Below, piece by piece: positions 53,501 through 64,000 of a DNA stretch of 64,000 bases; within the stretch, counting starts at the first letter, position 1, and each line of letters starts with the position of its first letter. The DNA comes from Callaeas wilsoni. Taxonomy: Eukaryota > Chordata > Aves > Passeriformes > Callaeidae. Both the position numbers and the translations under genes were made by a program. The DNA is taken from positions 49,392 to 113,391 of the forward strand of contig VWPU01018638.1 of assembly GCA_013398955.1 (NCBI GenBank). The letters are read 5' to 3'. The notes beneath the pieces were generated by a model. The model was not told the DNA's origin and ran no database searches. It saw only the letters and a list, made by a program, of their open reading frames with translations.

Positions 53501-54792
53501 ACTCCAATCTAATTGTATAAGAAAATAAAGTTGAAGAAGGTTTCACTGACTGAAGTGCAATGATAGGTTTTAGAAGAGGATTATTTAAGATGCCAAGCTA
53601 GATAGCAGTGTAGGTAAAAAGTGAATTTAAAGCAAAGACTTGCTTATTCAATTTTGTACATTGATGATGTAATTTTAGGGCATGGGGTTTACACTCTGAC
53701 ACCCAGTATTTCAGAAGATTTCTTTTTGCTTAAAGTGTGATGTTCATCTTGCTTCAAGTACTATGGCTTGTGTTTCTGAGTGTTTGGGGTACTGGTGCAG
53801 CCTGGGGTAGCCTTCTGGAGTTCGTGATCCGCATTTCATCCTATTTTCCTAGCAGTAAGCACTGAGTTTCAGACACATCTGAGATTTTCTGTTGCAGATG
53901 GCACAGAGATATTTTTCCATGACTTACTACCCAACAGCCATTGCTTTTCTATTGGTGACAGAATAGTGAATTATCTGAATTAGGCAGATAGTTTAATCCA
54001 TTGTTAGTCCCTTAATGATGTCTAGAAACATGAATTTCAAATGTGTGAAATAAGATAAATTTACCATAACATAGGCTTCAGGAAGGTCTCATTTTGACAA
54101 ACTGTGAAAGTAGCTTATCTATGAAACGTATGCCTTCATGTTCATTCTAACAAGAAAAATATAGCTTCAATTCTTGCTGTTCTTATTATTGGCTAACTAA
54201 AAAAAAAACCCAACAACTAAGCCTCAGTGAGATTGTGGACAGTTTTGTTGTGTAGTTTTGGGTTTCACAAGACAGTTGGTGTGTTTCTTTATTTAAATAC
54301 TATGTAGTCACCCTTTTGTGAGAAAGGGGCAGGTGAAGCTCTTCTGCTTTCTGCACATCAAAATCAGGAATTAAATCTATGACACATTTCTACTTCCTGA
54401 ACTGTTCAGTTTTATAAATTTCAGTGTATATTCTCTTGTGGCATTTCCACTGTTCTGATTTCTGTTGCCTTTCTATCCACTCTTCTCCATGTTTCTCATC
54501 ATGTGCTTGTTCTCTGTGTGTTTTGTGGTGCATTAACTAGACAGGATCATATAAATTACTTATTTAATTGGATTCTACCCCCAGTTCTATTCCTTGTCTA
54601 TCCTAACTTCACTTTGCAGAAAGAATTGCATGCAGATATTCACACTAATTATGAAAATCCATGCAAATTATTTTAATCCATGTAAGTCTCATGATTTGTT
54701 CAAATTCTTAAATGCAAATACTGCTTTGTATTTCAAAAAAATTAAACACTTCTTTCTGTGCAACACCGCTAACCAACAGTTTACTAATACAG

Positions 54793-55362
54793 TGCCGCAC
54801 TGCCTGCTGCTTTGCTCTGGCTTGGCCTGTCAATCCAGGCAGCCACCCTCACAGGATAGCGGCGTCTGGTCGAGGTAGGGTCACTTCTTGGCCCGAAGCC
54901 GTTTGCAACAAGCAGTCTCTGGGCTTTAGTTCGGCAGGAGCAAAGACAAGGAGGAAAGAGCTGGAATTTCTGTAGCTTTATTCTAAGTTTATTTTCTTGA
55001 AGGGGAGCTCACAGAAAGACCCCTTAACTCTTTGGTTACATGTTTTTATAGGGTTACAAAGTGAGAGAGGTTTAACAGAGATAGCCAATCCAAAGGTGAC
55101 ACGCTTGACAAAGAACTAATAGAAACATCTCAGGGGAGGAACTTAGCCTAAGTTACAAATGGTAGTACAGCTCAAGATAATCTTGAAACACACTGTCCTA
55201 TGAGAGGCCTGAGACAAAGAGAGGAGGCAGGCACAGGTGACCTCAGGGGTTAAGAATTTTTATTCTGTGGACTCTTCTTTGAACCTATCCTCTGAGGCAG
55301 AGTTTGGTGCAGTGAAATTAACCCATTCTGAATCACCCAAGATAGTCTGGGTCACTGCAACA
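54793..55362 (-). mobile_element. Solo LTR of an endogenous retrovirus, different family
   Basis: A 570-bp element with TG...CA termini (TGCCGCAC to GCAACA) flanked by a perfect 6-bp repeat, ATACAG, at 54787-54792 and 55363-55368. On the minus strand it has a TATA box, TATAAAAA (55043-55050), followed 50-70 bp downstream by two AATAAA signals (54988-54993 and 54977-54982), the expected U3-R layout. The sequence does not resemble the two LTRs at 3150 and 37405. No internal viral genes are beside it, so it is a solo LTR. The 6-bp duplication again suggests a class II retrovirus. Confidence 0.85.
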
Positions 55363-56223
55363 ATACAGGACAAATTTCTCTGTACTGATTCCATATCTGC
55401 TGAAAGTTATTTCAAGTTTTATAATTCAAGATCATTTCTATTTCAGATATCTTTTGAACATATTGAGCAAAAGTACATCCATTTCAGAAACTTGGGACAC
55501 TTTGTCTCGTTAACTTAATGCCAAGATAGTAACTGGTTTTGTATTTTACTCTTGTGTTCTTCCTGCTTTGTTGGCTACAACTCACTACTGACTTTTACTG
55601 ACCCTACTGAGTCAGCATTATCCATATATATGTTAATATTATTTTTATCTAATTTTCAAACAATGCATTCAGCATAAAATTTCCTGTTTGTAATCCCTAG
55701 ATTATAAGAATATGAGAACAGTTGTACAGAGGCATAATAAAGATTTGTTTAACTGGGTAAAACATAAGGAAAAGAGAGAAAGCAATTATATAGTGATACT
55801 ATTACAAAATGCTTTCTTACTCCCTAACAGTTTGTGGCACAGACACCTCCTAAATCCAGTGTATTTAGAGCAGGTAAAACTTGATGGATTTTTTCATCCA
55901 TGATTTTGTCTGTTTTTTCCTCTCAAGCCCACATATAATTTTAGTATTCTAAATATTTTATGGCAAGGACATTTCAGTGAAGAAATATTTCCTTTTGTTC
56001 ACTGTAGTTCTACTAGATTCATCTGATGCCTTTTCATTTTTTTTCCTAGAAAATACAATGTATTTAATCTTCCATTTTACTGCTTACTCGGTAAGCAGTA
56101 CTTTCTTTATTTCTTCACAGGTAATTGTCCTCATTACTGTTTGTGTAAGCTATCATCAGCAAGCTTTGTCATTTCACTGCTTGCCTTGTTTTCCATCTAC
56201 TAGTATATTGTCAAACAATAACG

Positions 56224-58652
56224 TTAACTACTCTGACATCTGCTGGACAAGTGATATGGCAAAGCACAAACAGTCCAGAAGGATCCTGGAAGGCATTGGT
56301 GGCAACTTTCTGACACAGGTACTGGAGGACCCCATAAAGAATGGTGTACTTCTTGACCTCATACTAAAGAACTGGGAAGATATGGAGATATGGAGGTTGG
56401 GGGCAGCCTTTTCTGTAGTGACCATGAGATTGTGAAGTTCAATATTGGGTGAGAAGGAGGCAGGACAGCAAGTAAAATTACAGCCATTGACTTCAGGAGA
56501 GATGATTCAGTCTTTTTGGGAGTATTCTTGGAAGTATCCCATGGAAAAAGGCATCACTGGGAAATGGGGTCCAAGAGAGTTGGTTGATATCCAAGGATCA
56601 CTTCCAACCCTGCATAAGAACGATGCATCCTAACAAGTAAGAAATCAGACAGAGGGGACAAGAGGTGTATGTGGATAAATAAAGAACTCCTGTTGTTACT
56701 TAAGCATAAACAGGAAGTACATAGAAGACAAAAGCAGAGATGGAAGCAGCCTCTTGGAATGAATATAGAGAGATTGTCAGTGTAAGCAGAAATGAGACCA
56801 GGAAGGTCAAGGCCCATATGGAGTTAAATCTGGCCAAGGATATCCAGGACAACAAGAAGGTCTTCTTAAAATACATCAGTAACAGAAGAAAAAACAAAAG
56901 GATAATGTGGGCCCATTAGTAAATGGAGGGGGACCCTGGTAAGACAGGATGCAGAGAAGGCAGAGTTATCAAATGCCTTCTTTGCATCAATCTTCATTGA
57001 CATGACCAGCCCTCAGGGTTCTCTGACACCAACCCGGGTAAAGGAGTTTTGGAAGGAAAATTTTCCCTTGGTGAAGGAAGATGGAGTTAGACAACACCTA
57101 AGCAAACTTGACATTCACAAGTCCATGGGCTCTGACAGGATGCATCCACGAGTGCTCAGAGAGCTTCTGGACACTGTAGCAAGGTCACTCACAGTCATTG
57201 TTGCAAGGTCATAGCACTCAGGAGAGGTGCCTGGAGACTGGAAAAAATTTCACCCTGGTCTTCAAAAAAGGCAAGAAGGAGGACATGGGGAGCTATTCGC
57301 CAGTCAGCCTCACTTCAATCCCTGGAAAGGTGATGGAGCACAGCATTCTGAAAGCCATCTGTATCCATATGGATGGCAAGAAGTATTAAATTAGAAGTAT
57401 TCAGTATGGATTCACTAAAGGTAAATCAGACTTTACCAAACAGATTGCCCTCTACAATGAAACAACTACCTGGATCAATGAGGGGAGAGCAGCGGATATT
57501 GTCTACCTTGGCTTCAGCAAGACTTTTGACACTGTCTCTCACAAAATCTTCTTGGACAAAATCAAGAAGTGTTGACTGGATGAGAGGGCAGTGAGGTGGA
57601 TTGAGAACTGGTTGAATGGCAGATCCCAGAGGGTCATAATCAGTGACACAGGGTCTAGTTGAAGGTTTTTCCCGAATGGTGTCCTCCGAGGTTTCATACT
57701 GGGCCCAGTATTGTTTAACTTATTCATCAATGACTTGGATGAAGGGGCAGATGCCTCCTTGGAAAGTTCACTGATGACACAAAGCTGGGGGGAGTGGCCG
57801 ACACCCCAGAGGGCTGTGCAGGCCTTCAGAAGGACCTTGAGAGGTTGGAGAGATGGGCAGAGAACTGTTTGAAATTCAGCAAAGGAGAGTGCAGCGTCCT
57901 GCACCTGGGAAAAAATAACCCCATGGACCAGTACGGACTGGGGCTGACCTGCTGGGAAACAGCTCCGTGGAGAAGGACTTGGTGGTCCTGGTGGAAAACA
58001 AACTTTCCATGAGTCCAGCAGTGTGCCTGTGTGGCCAAGAAGGCAAATGGTGTCCTGGGGTGCATTAGGAAGAGCATTGCCACCAGATCACCAGAGATGA
58101 TCCTGCCCCTCTTCTCAGCCCTAGTGAGGCACATCTGGAGTGCTGTGTCCAGTTCTGCACTCCTCAGTGAAAAAGAGACAACATGGAGCTCCTGGAGCAG
58201 GTCCAGTGGAGGGCAAAAAAGATGATTAAGGCACTGGAGCATCTCTCTTATGAGGAAAGATTGAGAGAGCCGGGCTTCTTCAGTCTTGAGACGAGATTTT
58301 GGAGAGGGGATCTCATCAATGTCTCTCAGTACCTGAAGAGAGGGTGTCAGAGGATGGATCCAGGCGCTGCTTGGTGGTGCCAAGCAATAGGACAAGAGGC
58401 AATGGGCAGGAACTGATGCACAGGAAGTTCCACCTGAAGATAAGGAAGAACTTCTTTAATGTGCAGTGACCATGCACTGGAACAGATTGCCCGGAGAGCT
58501 TGTGGAATCTCCCTCACTGGAGATATTCAAGAGCCATCTGGACACTCTCCTGGGCAACGTGCTGTGAGATGACCCTGCTTGAGCAGGGAGGTTGGACCAG
58601 ATGACTCACTGTGCTCCCTTCCAGCCTTACCCATTCTGTGATTCTGTGAAAC
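56224..58652 (+). pseudogene. CR1 LINE, 2.4-kb 5'-truncated dead copy
   Basis: The longest transposon in the window. It opens inside ORF2 near the endonuclease/RT junction (SDICWTSDMAKHKQSRR). It continues through VFKKGKKEDMGSYSPVSLTS and the FxDDTK active-site region around 57770, then reaches a typical 3' UTR and an ATTCTGTGATTCTGTGAA tail at 58634-58651. The RT frame is interrupted by several stops and frameshifts (frames change near 56436, 57214, 57390 and 57600), so it cannot make an enzyme. It lies sense to CSMD3. The start is approximate, and no target-site duplication was seen, as is usual for CR1. Confidence 0.9.
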
Positions 58653-59404
58653 AGATTAGATACTGAAGAAGTCCATTAGTGACATCTCTCCTCTGGCAGA
58701 ACTGGCCATTTACTTTTACCATCAACTAACTATATTTTAAGCAAACATGCAGAAAAGGCCTGTAGTTTTATGAAAGAGTTCCTAATCTCTGTAAGAACTT
58801 TCCATTTGCGCTTCCTCAAATGCCCTTTTAGAACTGCAAATAGTATACCTAAACTGGATTTCTCTCTTCTCTATGCTGGCTAATCTTGCTGGAAAACATT
58901 GCTAGATTTATAATGCAGGACTTTGCTTTAAAAAAGCTGTGCTGCTTTGTGGGTGCAATTTTTATCCATGTATCAGCTGAATTTAAGCTTAATTATAATT
59001 TCTATAGTCTTGTTGCATCTCAGGTTTACATCTCTGTACTTTTCAGATGTCCTTTGGAACTCTTTCTGAAAATAGAAATTGTATTTGCATCTCTGTCCTA
59101 CACTACTAAAATCACCTTAAGAAATTGGATATTTCTTAAGCTTTTCGACCTGCACCTTGAGTCACAACACAAGTTATTTTCATAGAATCATGGGTACAGA
59201 AAAATTACTTAGATTTTCTGCTATTGCTTTATGGCAGCTGGGCAAATTGGAAGTTTTTGTTCTTCTTTCTGATGGAGTACCTATGTTTTCTGATTATTAG
59301 TTGTTGGTAGTTTTGGGGGTTATGAGATGGCTGTTTACAAATGATCATGTGTTGTTCCTAGAAACTAAGTTGTTCCAAAACTTTGATGCATAATATCAGA
59401 ACAA

Positions 59405-59565
59405 GTTTCGTGGTGTGTTTTTTGGTTTTGTTTTTTGGGAGTTTTTGGAGGTTTTTTTTGTTGGTTGGTTGGGTTGTTGTTGTTGTTTTTGTTCCTGCTG
59501 CTTGGTTTTTGTTTGTTTTTTAATTGTTATTGTTCTTTTTGCTTGTTTTTTTGTTGTTATTGGAA
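59405..59565 (+). repeat. T/G-rich low-complexity tract
   Basis: About 160 bp composed almost entirely of T and G runs, including TTGG and GTT iterations. No gene or transposon is recognisable in it. Confidence 0.7.
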
Positions 59566-59896
59566 TATTAGCTTTTAATTACTAATTTGTTCCAGCAGTT
59601 TTTTTAACATTTCAATCTTCAATAGTTCATCTTCATTATTAGAAAAGTTCATATTTGTTGTACTGCAGAAACAAGGAATTTCCTATCTTTTTCAGGATAT
59701 AAGTTTTGCATTTGGGTTTAAATAAAAAAACTACTCCTACTCTACTAGCCATTTTCTACTCTTAGTCTGGAGACTGGGTGCAATTTGCTTGTGTACATGT
59801 ATATTTAAACACATACAAATATACTTGTAATCCAACAAATAGTCAAATGTTACTATCTAATTTGTAATTTTTAAATATCCAAAACTATATAATTAA

Positions 59897-59940
59897 TTCA
59901 TAAAATTTATAGGAACAAATTCATAAAATTTATAGAGACA
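59897..59940 (+). repeat. Short tandem duplication, about 22-bp unit
   Basis: TTCATAAAATTTATAG occurs twice in direct succession, each copy followed by a similar G/A-ACAAAT spacer. It is probably a small replication-slippage duplication. Confidence 0.75.
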
Positions 59941-60477
59941 AATATAAATCAATGTTGCATCGGATTTGATCTTTCATAACACCTTAATAATTTCTGAGTA
60001 CTTAAAAGGCTCTGCAGGTTACATTATTGAGAAGGTCTTAAAAATGTAGTGTAGTAGAGGGTTAAAAAATTACAACATTTTATAAAGCCACTGGAATTTA
60101 GCTTTTCAATAAATTTTTACCAGTATTTCTTGTAACTTTGTAATCTTTCAAAGCAAGTATATTGGTCTCAGGTCATTTAAAACTAACAACAAGCTTTGTC
60201 TCTAACAGCAGTCGCATCAGAATGTATTTCAGTATGGGGTTTTTTGGATGTCTTTTAAAATAATTTCTGGAAGGTATATATTTTTGGTATTGAGAAACTT
60301 TCACTTTTCAGTTAACTTTCCCAAATTGGTGAAAATAGGTCTTCAGTGTAAAGCCAAGTTCTTAGAAAATGGAATTGTATGCTTTTTCTCCATTTCACCT
60401 CTCTATGCCTCAAGGTATTTATTTACTGGTGCTTATTGCTTCTTTTTGAACATTGAGTTTTAAATCTGATTTGGCTG

Positions 60478-60547
60478 TTGGACCAGACAATCTCAGGTTG
60501 GATTAGGCCATCTTCAGAGGTCTCTTCCTAACTATTCTGATTCTCCA
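60478..60547 (+). mobile_element. CR1 3' tail fragment
   Basis: A short CR1 end with GGTTGGATTAGGCCATCTTC, then AGAGGTCTCTTCCTAACTAT and TCTGATTCT. It corresponds to the last 70 bp of a sense CR1 and is diverged. Confidence 0.75.
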
Positions 60548-62278
60548 TATGTTAGTGCTGTTTAATATTATATTCTCCAATTTGATTTAAAAATAAGGTT
60601 ATTTGTCTTCCACAAGTCAATTTAATATCATAATTCTACTTAATTGCTTTGCTTGGTTAAAGGGAAAGTGGCATATGACTTATGATCCTTTTCTACAATT
60701 CCCCTCTTGTCAGTGGAGAACTGGTCAGACAAGTTTTTATTTGAAGGTGACTCCCACAACTTTTTAATTTTGTTCAATAAAATTGTAGGTCATTCTTTCT
60801 GCTTTACAATATTTAATTAAAAGCATTTAGCAATCCAACCTTTTGTGCTAGTGTTATCCATAAAGAAGCCGAAGGATTTTCACTGCTCTGACCTTAGTCT
60901 GTTGGGCAATATGAATACATTACATGTGGAAAGGTCATCTTTTGCTACGTCCCTAAGTATTAGCTACTGCTTAAACCAGAACGCTGGGCTAAATGGCTGT
61001 TACTCTGATTTGTCCTCTGCAGTACTTCAGTGTGTATTTAACTGCAAACGGTTTTGTTGTCTTATGCATTACGCATATATGTTACAAGAGACTAACTAAT
61101 TATCTTTGATTTGGGGGTAAAAATACACTCAAAACAGCTTGTTTAAGTTAGAATTTTCTTACAAGCATTTTTAAACTTTATCTCTGTAACTGAAAGCAAA
61201 AAAAAAATACACAAATAATAAAGCAATTCATGCTTATGGAAGATTCTCCTGGGCAAAGGGTAGTATTTAAAAGCCCAACATGATAGAATAGCAGTTAGGA
61301 TATTTGACCTGAAGAGCTCTAAAAGTGGCAGGAATATAGAGTTCTGTCCATACTTAATGCTTTCTTATCTCTGAGTGAATCTACCTCATTATTTACAGTA
61401 CATGATTTTTGTGTTCTCCAGCAACTGGCCGTGATTCCTGACTTCAAACCTCTCTTTTCTCCACACATTTTACAACACTGAGAATTTGCCATGCCTGATT
61501 AGTCTCCTTTTACTACACTTGAATTGATCTGATGGAGGCTCCCCTCCTGGCTGCACTGCATCCATTTTCTTGCAGTGGTGAAGGTCTGTGTGTGGCAGTC
61601 TCTGGAGATGTCTGCTTTCAAAACATTTAAGATGCATTTCCTGCTACATCAGCCTGTGAAAGGGTGGCAGAAGTAAGATTTCCATCTGTTTGTCTACTGA
61701 AGTAACATCTTGGCATAGTAGTTGCTTAATTTCTTCATCTTGGGCATTGCATGGAACAGACGGCTAAAAATGTATCTTGCTTAAATGAAGAGTGAAGATA
61801 GTTGGTTTGTGTTTTTCAGTATGTCAGGTAGCTGCAAGCAGGTCAGCACTATATTTAAAATACAGTCAGAACTTAAAGTGTATGTATGTATAGAGATTTC
61901 TAAAAATGTTTCCAGATTAAACACTCAAAAGAATAAGCATAACTGATTGAGATGTTGCACTTCTCTAACTTGGAGTTCTGGGTTTTCCATATTGCCAAGT
62001 ATATGCCCTGAGAATATTCCTTTTTTCCCTTTTTTTTCCCTCCAAGTCAATAATTAATTTCTGTGAGTGCTATTATGCTAGAAAACAACTACATCAGCAG
62101 GCCTTTTCATCATATATTTTCATGTTCTGAGAAACTTCTATTAATTACTTATATTGTATTAGAGTGTATCTTGCATTTATTGCTGGCTTTTTGTTTCAGT
62201 TTGCTGTTGGTTGGCATCTTCTGTAACATATTTCCAGAGAAAATGCCTATAAGCTATAATGCTTTAGATTTGCCTGAC

Positions 62279-62856
62279 TGTTACAGTTAACCCCAGCAGG
62301 CAGCTAAGTCCCACATGGCCACGTGCTCGTACCCCTTGCAGCAGGATGAGGAGAGAATCCAAAGGGAAAAAGTGAGAAAACTTATGGACTGAGATGGAGT
62401 TTAATAAATAAATCAAAAGCTGCACATGCAAACAAAACAAAGCGAGGCACTCATTTTCCATTTCCTATTGTCAGGCAGATGTTTAGCTGCTTCCAGGAAA
62501 GCAGGACAACATTATTCATAATGGTTACTTGGGAATGCAAACTCTATAGCGCTGAAAGTCCCTGTCTCCGTCCTTCTCCCAGCTCTTATTGCTGAGCATG
62601 ACATCAAAAGGTATGGGCTATCCCCTGGGTCAGTTGGGATCAGCTGTTCCAGCTGTGTCCCCTCCTGCTTGTGCTCCCCCTGCCTCCTCACTCTTAGGGT
62701 GGTGATGAACAGCAAAGGCCTAGGTTCTGTGAAAGCACTGATCAGCAATAGGTAAAACATCAGTGTCTTATCAATGCTATTTTCATCGCAAATCCAAAAC
62801 TGCACCATGAGCCTCTGGGAAGAAAACTACCCCTTACCCCAGGCAAAACAATTACA
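62279..62856 (-). mobile_element. Old avian LTR, antisense
   Basis: A 578-bp diverged LTR. Its + strand starts TGTTACAGTTAACCCCAGC and passes through GAGCATGACATCAAAAGGTA, GGTCAGTTGGGATCAGCTGT and AAACATCAGTGTCTTATCAA to end in ATTACA. These blocks follow an abundant bird LTR family whose minus-strand form I recall as beginning TGTCCTGGTTT. The flanks CTGAC and CTGGG are only a weak match for a 5-bp duplication, as expected of an old insertion. Assignment to ERVL is from memory and tentative. Confidence 0.7.
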
Positions 62857-63830
62857 CTGGGTTACTACATGATGATGCTTACTTCCAATGATGGTGCACA
62901 GATAGTGCACTAATCATTAAATTACCTTGCCTTAAATTCATTAATTAATTTTCTGAACTGATGAGCCTGTACTTTTACTATAATTGGTGTTATTGCCAAC
63001 CTTTTTGTACTTTTTCATCATATTTTTTTAGTGCTGAAGTTTACTAAAAGCTAGTTTCTTTACCACAGAGGACATTATGTGAATTTCTGTTTGATGGGGT
63101 TTTTTTTTTGCTTCTATAGTTTCTTTTTTCTTCAAATTTTATTTTATATTTAATTGAAAATTATGTGAAAGACTATACAAAGAGAGTTTTAACTTAAAAG
63201 AAGGCCTATTTATGCTGATAATTCATGTTGGTTGTCTGAAATATACATTGATCATACCCTTTCATCATTATATTTAAAGTAAAAAAATGAAATAGAAATA
63301 AAAATTTGCATTTTTCAATTAAAAATCCATAATAATATCTTTTTTATTTCCCCTTTCTTTTAGTCTTGTGTGGTGTATTTCTGTGCATAAAATATTTCAT
63401 GACATATTAAAAATGCTAGAATAACACATTGTTGATCCCCATGGTGCAAATCTGTTATTAAAGTGAGATGTATAGTCTGAATTTGCATTCCTTAAAACTG
63501 AGGCAAAAATCCAATCTCTAATCTCGAGAGGATGTTTTTGTTTCTGTGATGTCACATCAAAAATAGGCAATCATCTTTATCCTTGAATTCTAAATCTAGG
63601 TTTTTAATTTTTTACTTTAATTAAAAAAAGAGAGTGGCATCTGTCTTTGCCTTTAGGGTTTTTTTTTTTGTTGTTTTTTATTTAACCACTAGCAGCATGT
63701 GCAAAATGCTGAATGATTCAATTTTATCGGAAAACAAAATAATGCACTGACTGGCCAGTGCTCCAAGGTGGTGCTAAGGTGTCTAAATACTGAATCTTTA
63801 TTTTCCCTAAGCAACAGCTCAAAATACATA

Positions 63831-63866
63831 TGTTGTTGTTATTGTTATTATTATTATTTTTATTAC
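63831..63866 (+). repeat. GTT/ATT trinucleotide microsatellite
   Basis: GTTGTTGTTATTGTTATTAT and following ATT units form a short imperfect microsatellite. Confidence 0.75.
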
Positions 63867-63980
63867 ATTTCTGTATTTTAATACCTGGCCATATCGTTTC
63901 TCATTTGCAATTAATGGATTCTCCAGATACTGTAGAAAAGTCCTTCCATTTACACAAAAAGATCTATTTGCTAGTGCCAC

Positions 63981-64000
63981 CCTCTCCCCTCCCCTCCCCT
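63981..64000 (+). repeat. CCCCT repeat cut by the window edge
   Basis: CCCTCTCCCC followed by CTCCCCTCCCCT runs to the last base. The minus strand is AGGGG-rich. The true length is not visible here. Confidence 0.7.

Noticed and set aside
55977..56435. A 152-codon open frame considered as a small gene
   Set aside because: Its first half is AT-rich intron and its second half is the 5' end of a dead CR1 element.
59181..59210. CATAGAATCATGG considered as an antisense CR1 tail
   Set aside because: Only about 14 bases match and the following sequence does not continue as CR1.

Overview
The window is AT-rich, intron-dominated vertebrate DNA, almost certainly from a bird. CR1 retrotransposon pieces with avian-type 3' tails are scattered through it, together with LTRs of the kind found in bird endogenous retroviruses and very little else. 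No bacterial-style gene, CRISPR array, tRNA or rRNA was recognised.

The only host gene seen is a stretch of CSMD3 (CUB and Sushi multiple domains 3) on the + strand. Six short exons lie at 6640-6717, 11389-11476, 21226-21350, 23639-23760, 42696-42799 and 48767-48879. They join in one open frame of 209 complete codons with a partial codon at each end. In order they encode a basic linker segment, one complete four-cysteine sushi (CCP) domain split over two exons, and one complete CUB domain split over three. This fits the N-terminal part of the roughly 3,700-residue transmembrane protein, at the linker, second sushi and third CUB. The gene runs off both ends of the window. The introns are about 4.7, 9.7, 2.3, 18.9 and 6.0 kb, flanked by at least 6.6 kb upstream and 15.1 kb downstream with no exon recognised.

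Repeats fill the rest. (1) Two related antisense LTRs (3150-3703 and 37405-37964) and an unrelated antisense LTR (54793-55362) each have a perfect 6-bp target-site duplication, and all three look like solo LTRs. (2) Two older LTRs resemble avian ERVL types (26570-27564 sense, 62279-62856 antisense). (3) CR1 copies range from a dead 2.4-kb copy (56224-58652) to short tails, with one rearranged composite (44269-45000). (4) Simple and tandem repeats include a 250-bp CTTTT/CCTTT array, a nearly perfect 122-bp tandem duplication, long homopolymers and a G-run cluster.

No novel multi-gene system was found. The most informative structure is the phase pattern of the exons: linker, sushi and CUB modules are each bounded by phase-1 introns and have lengths divisible by three. 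Gene and repeat-family names come from recall of these families, since no database search could be run.
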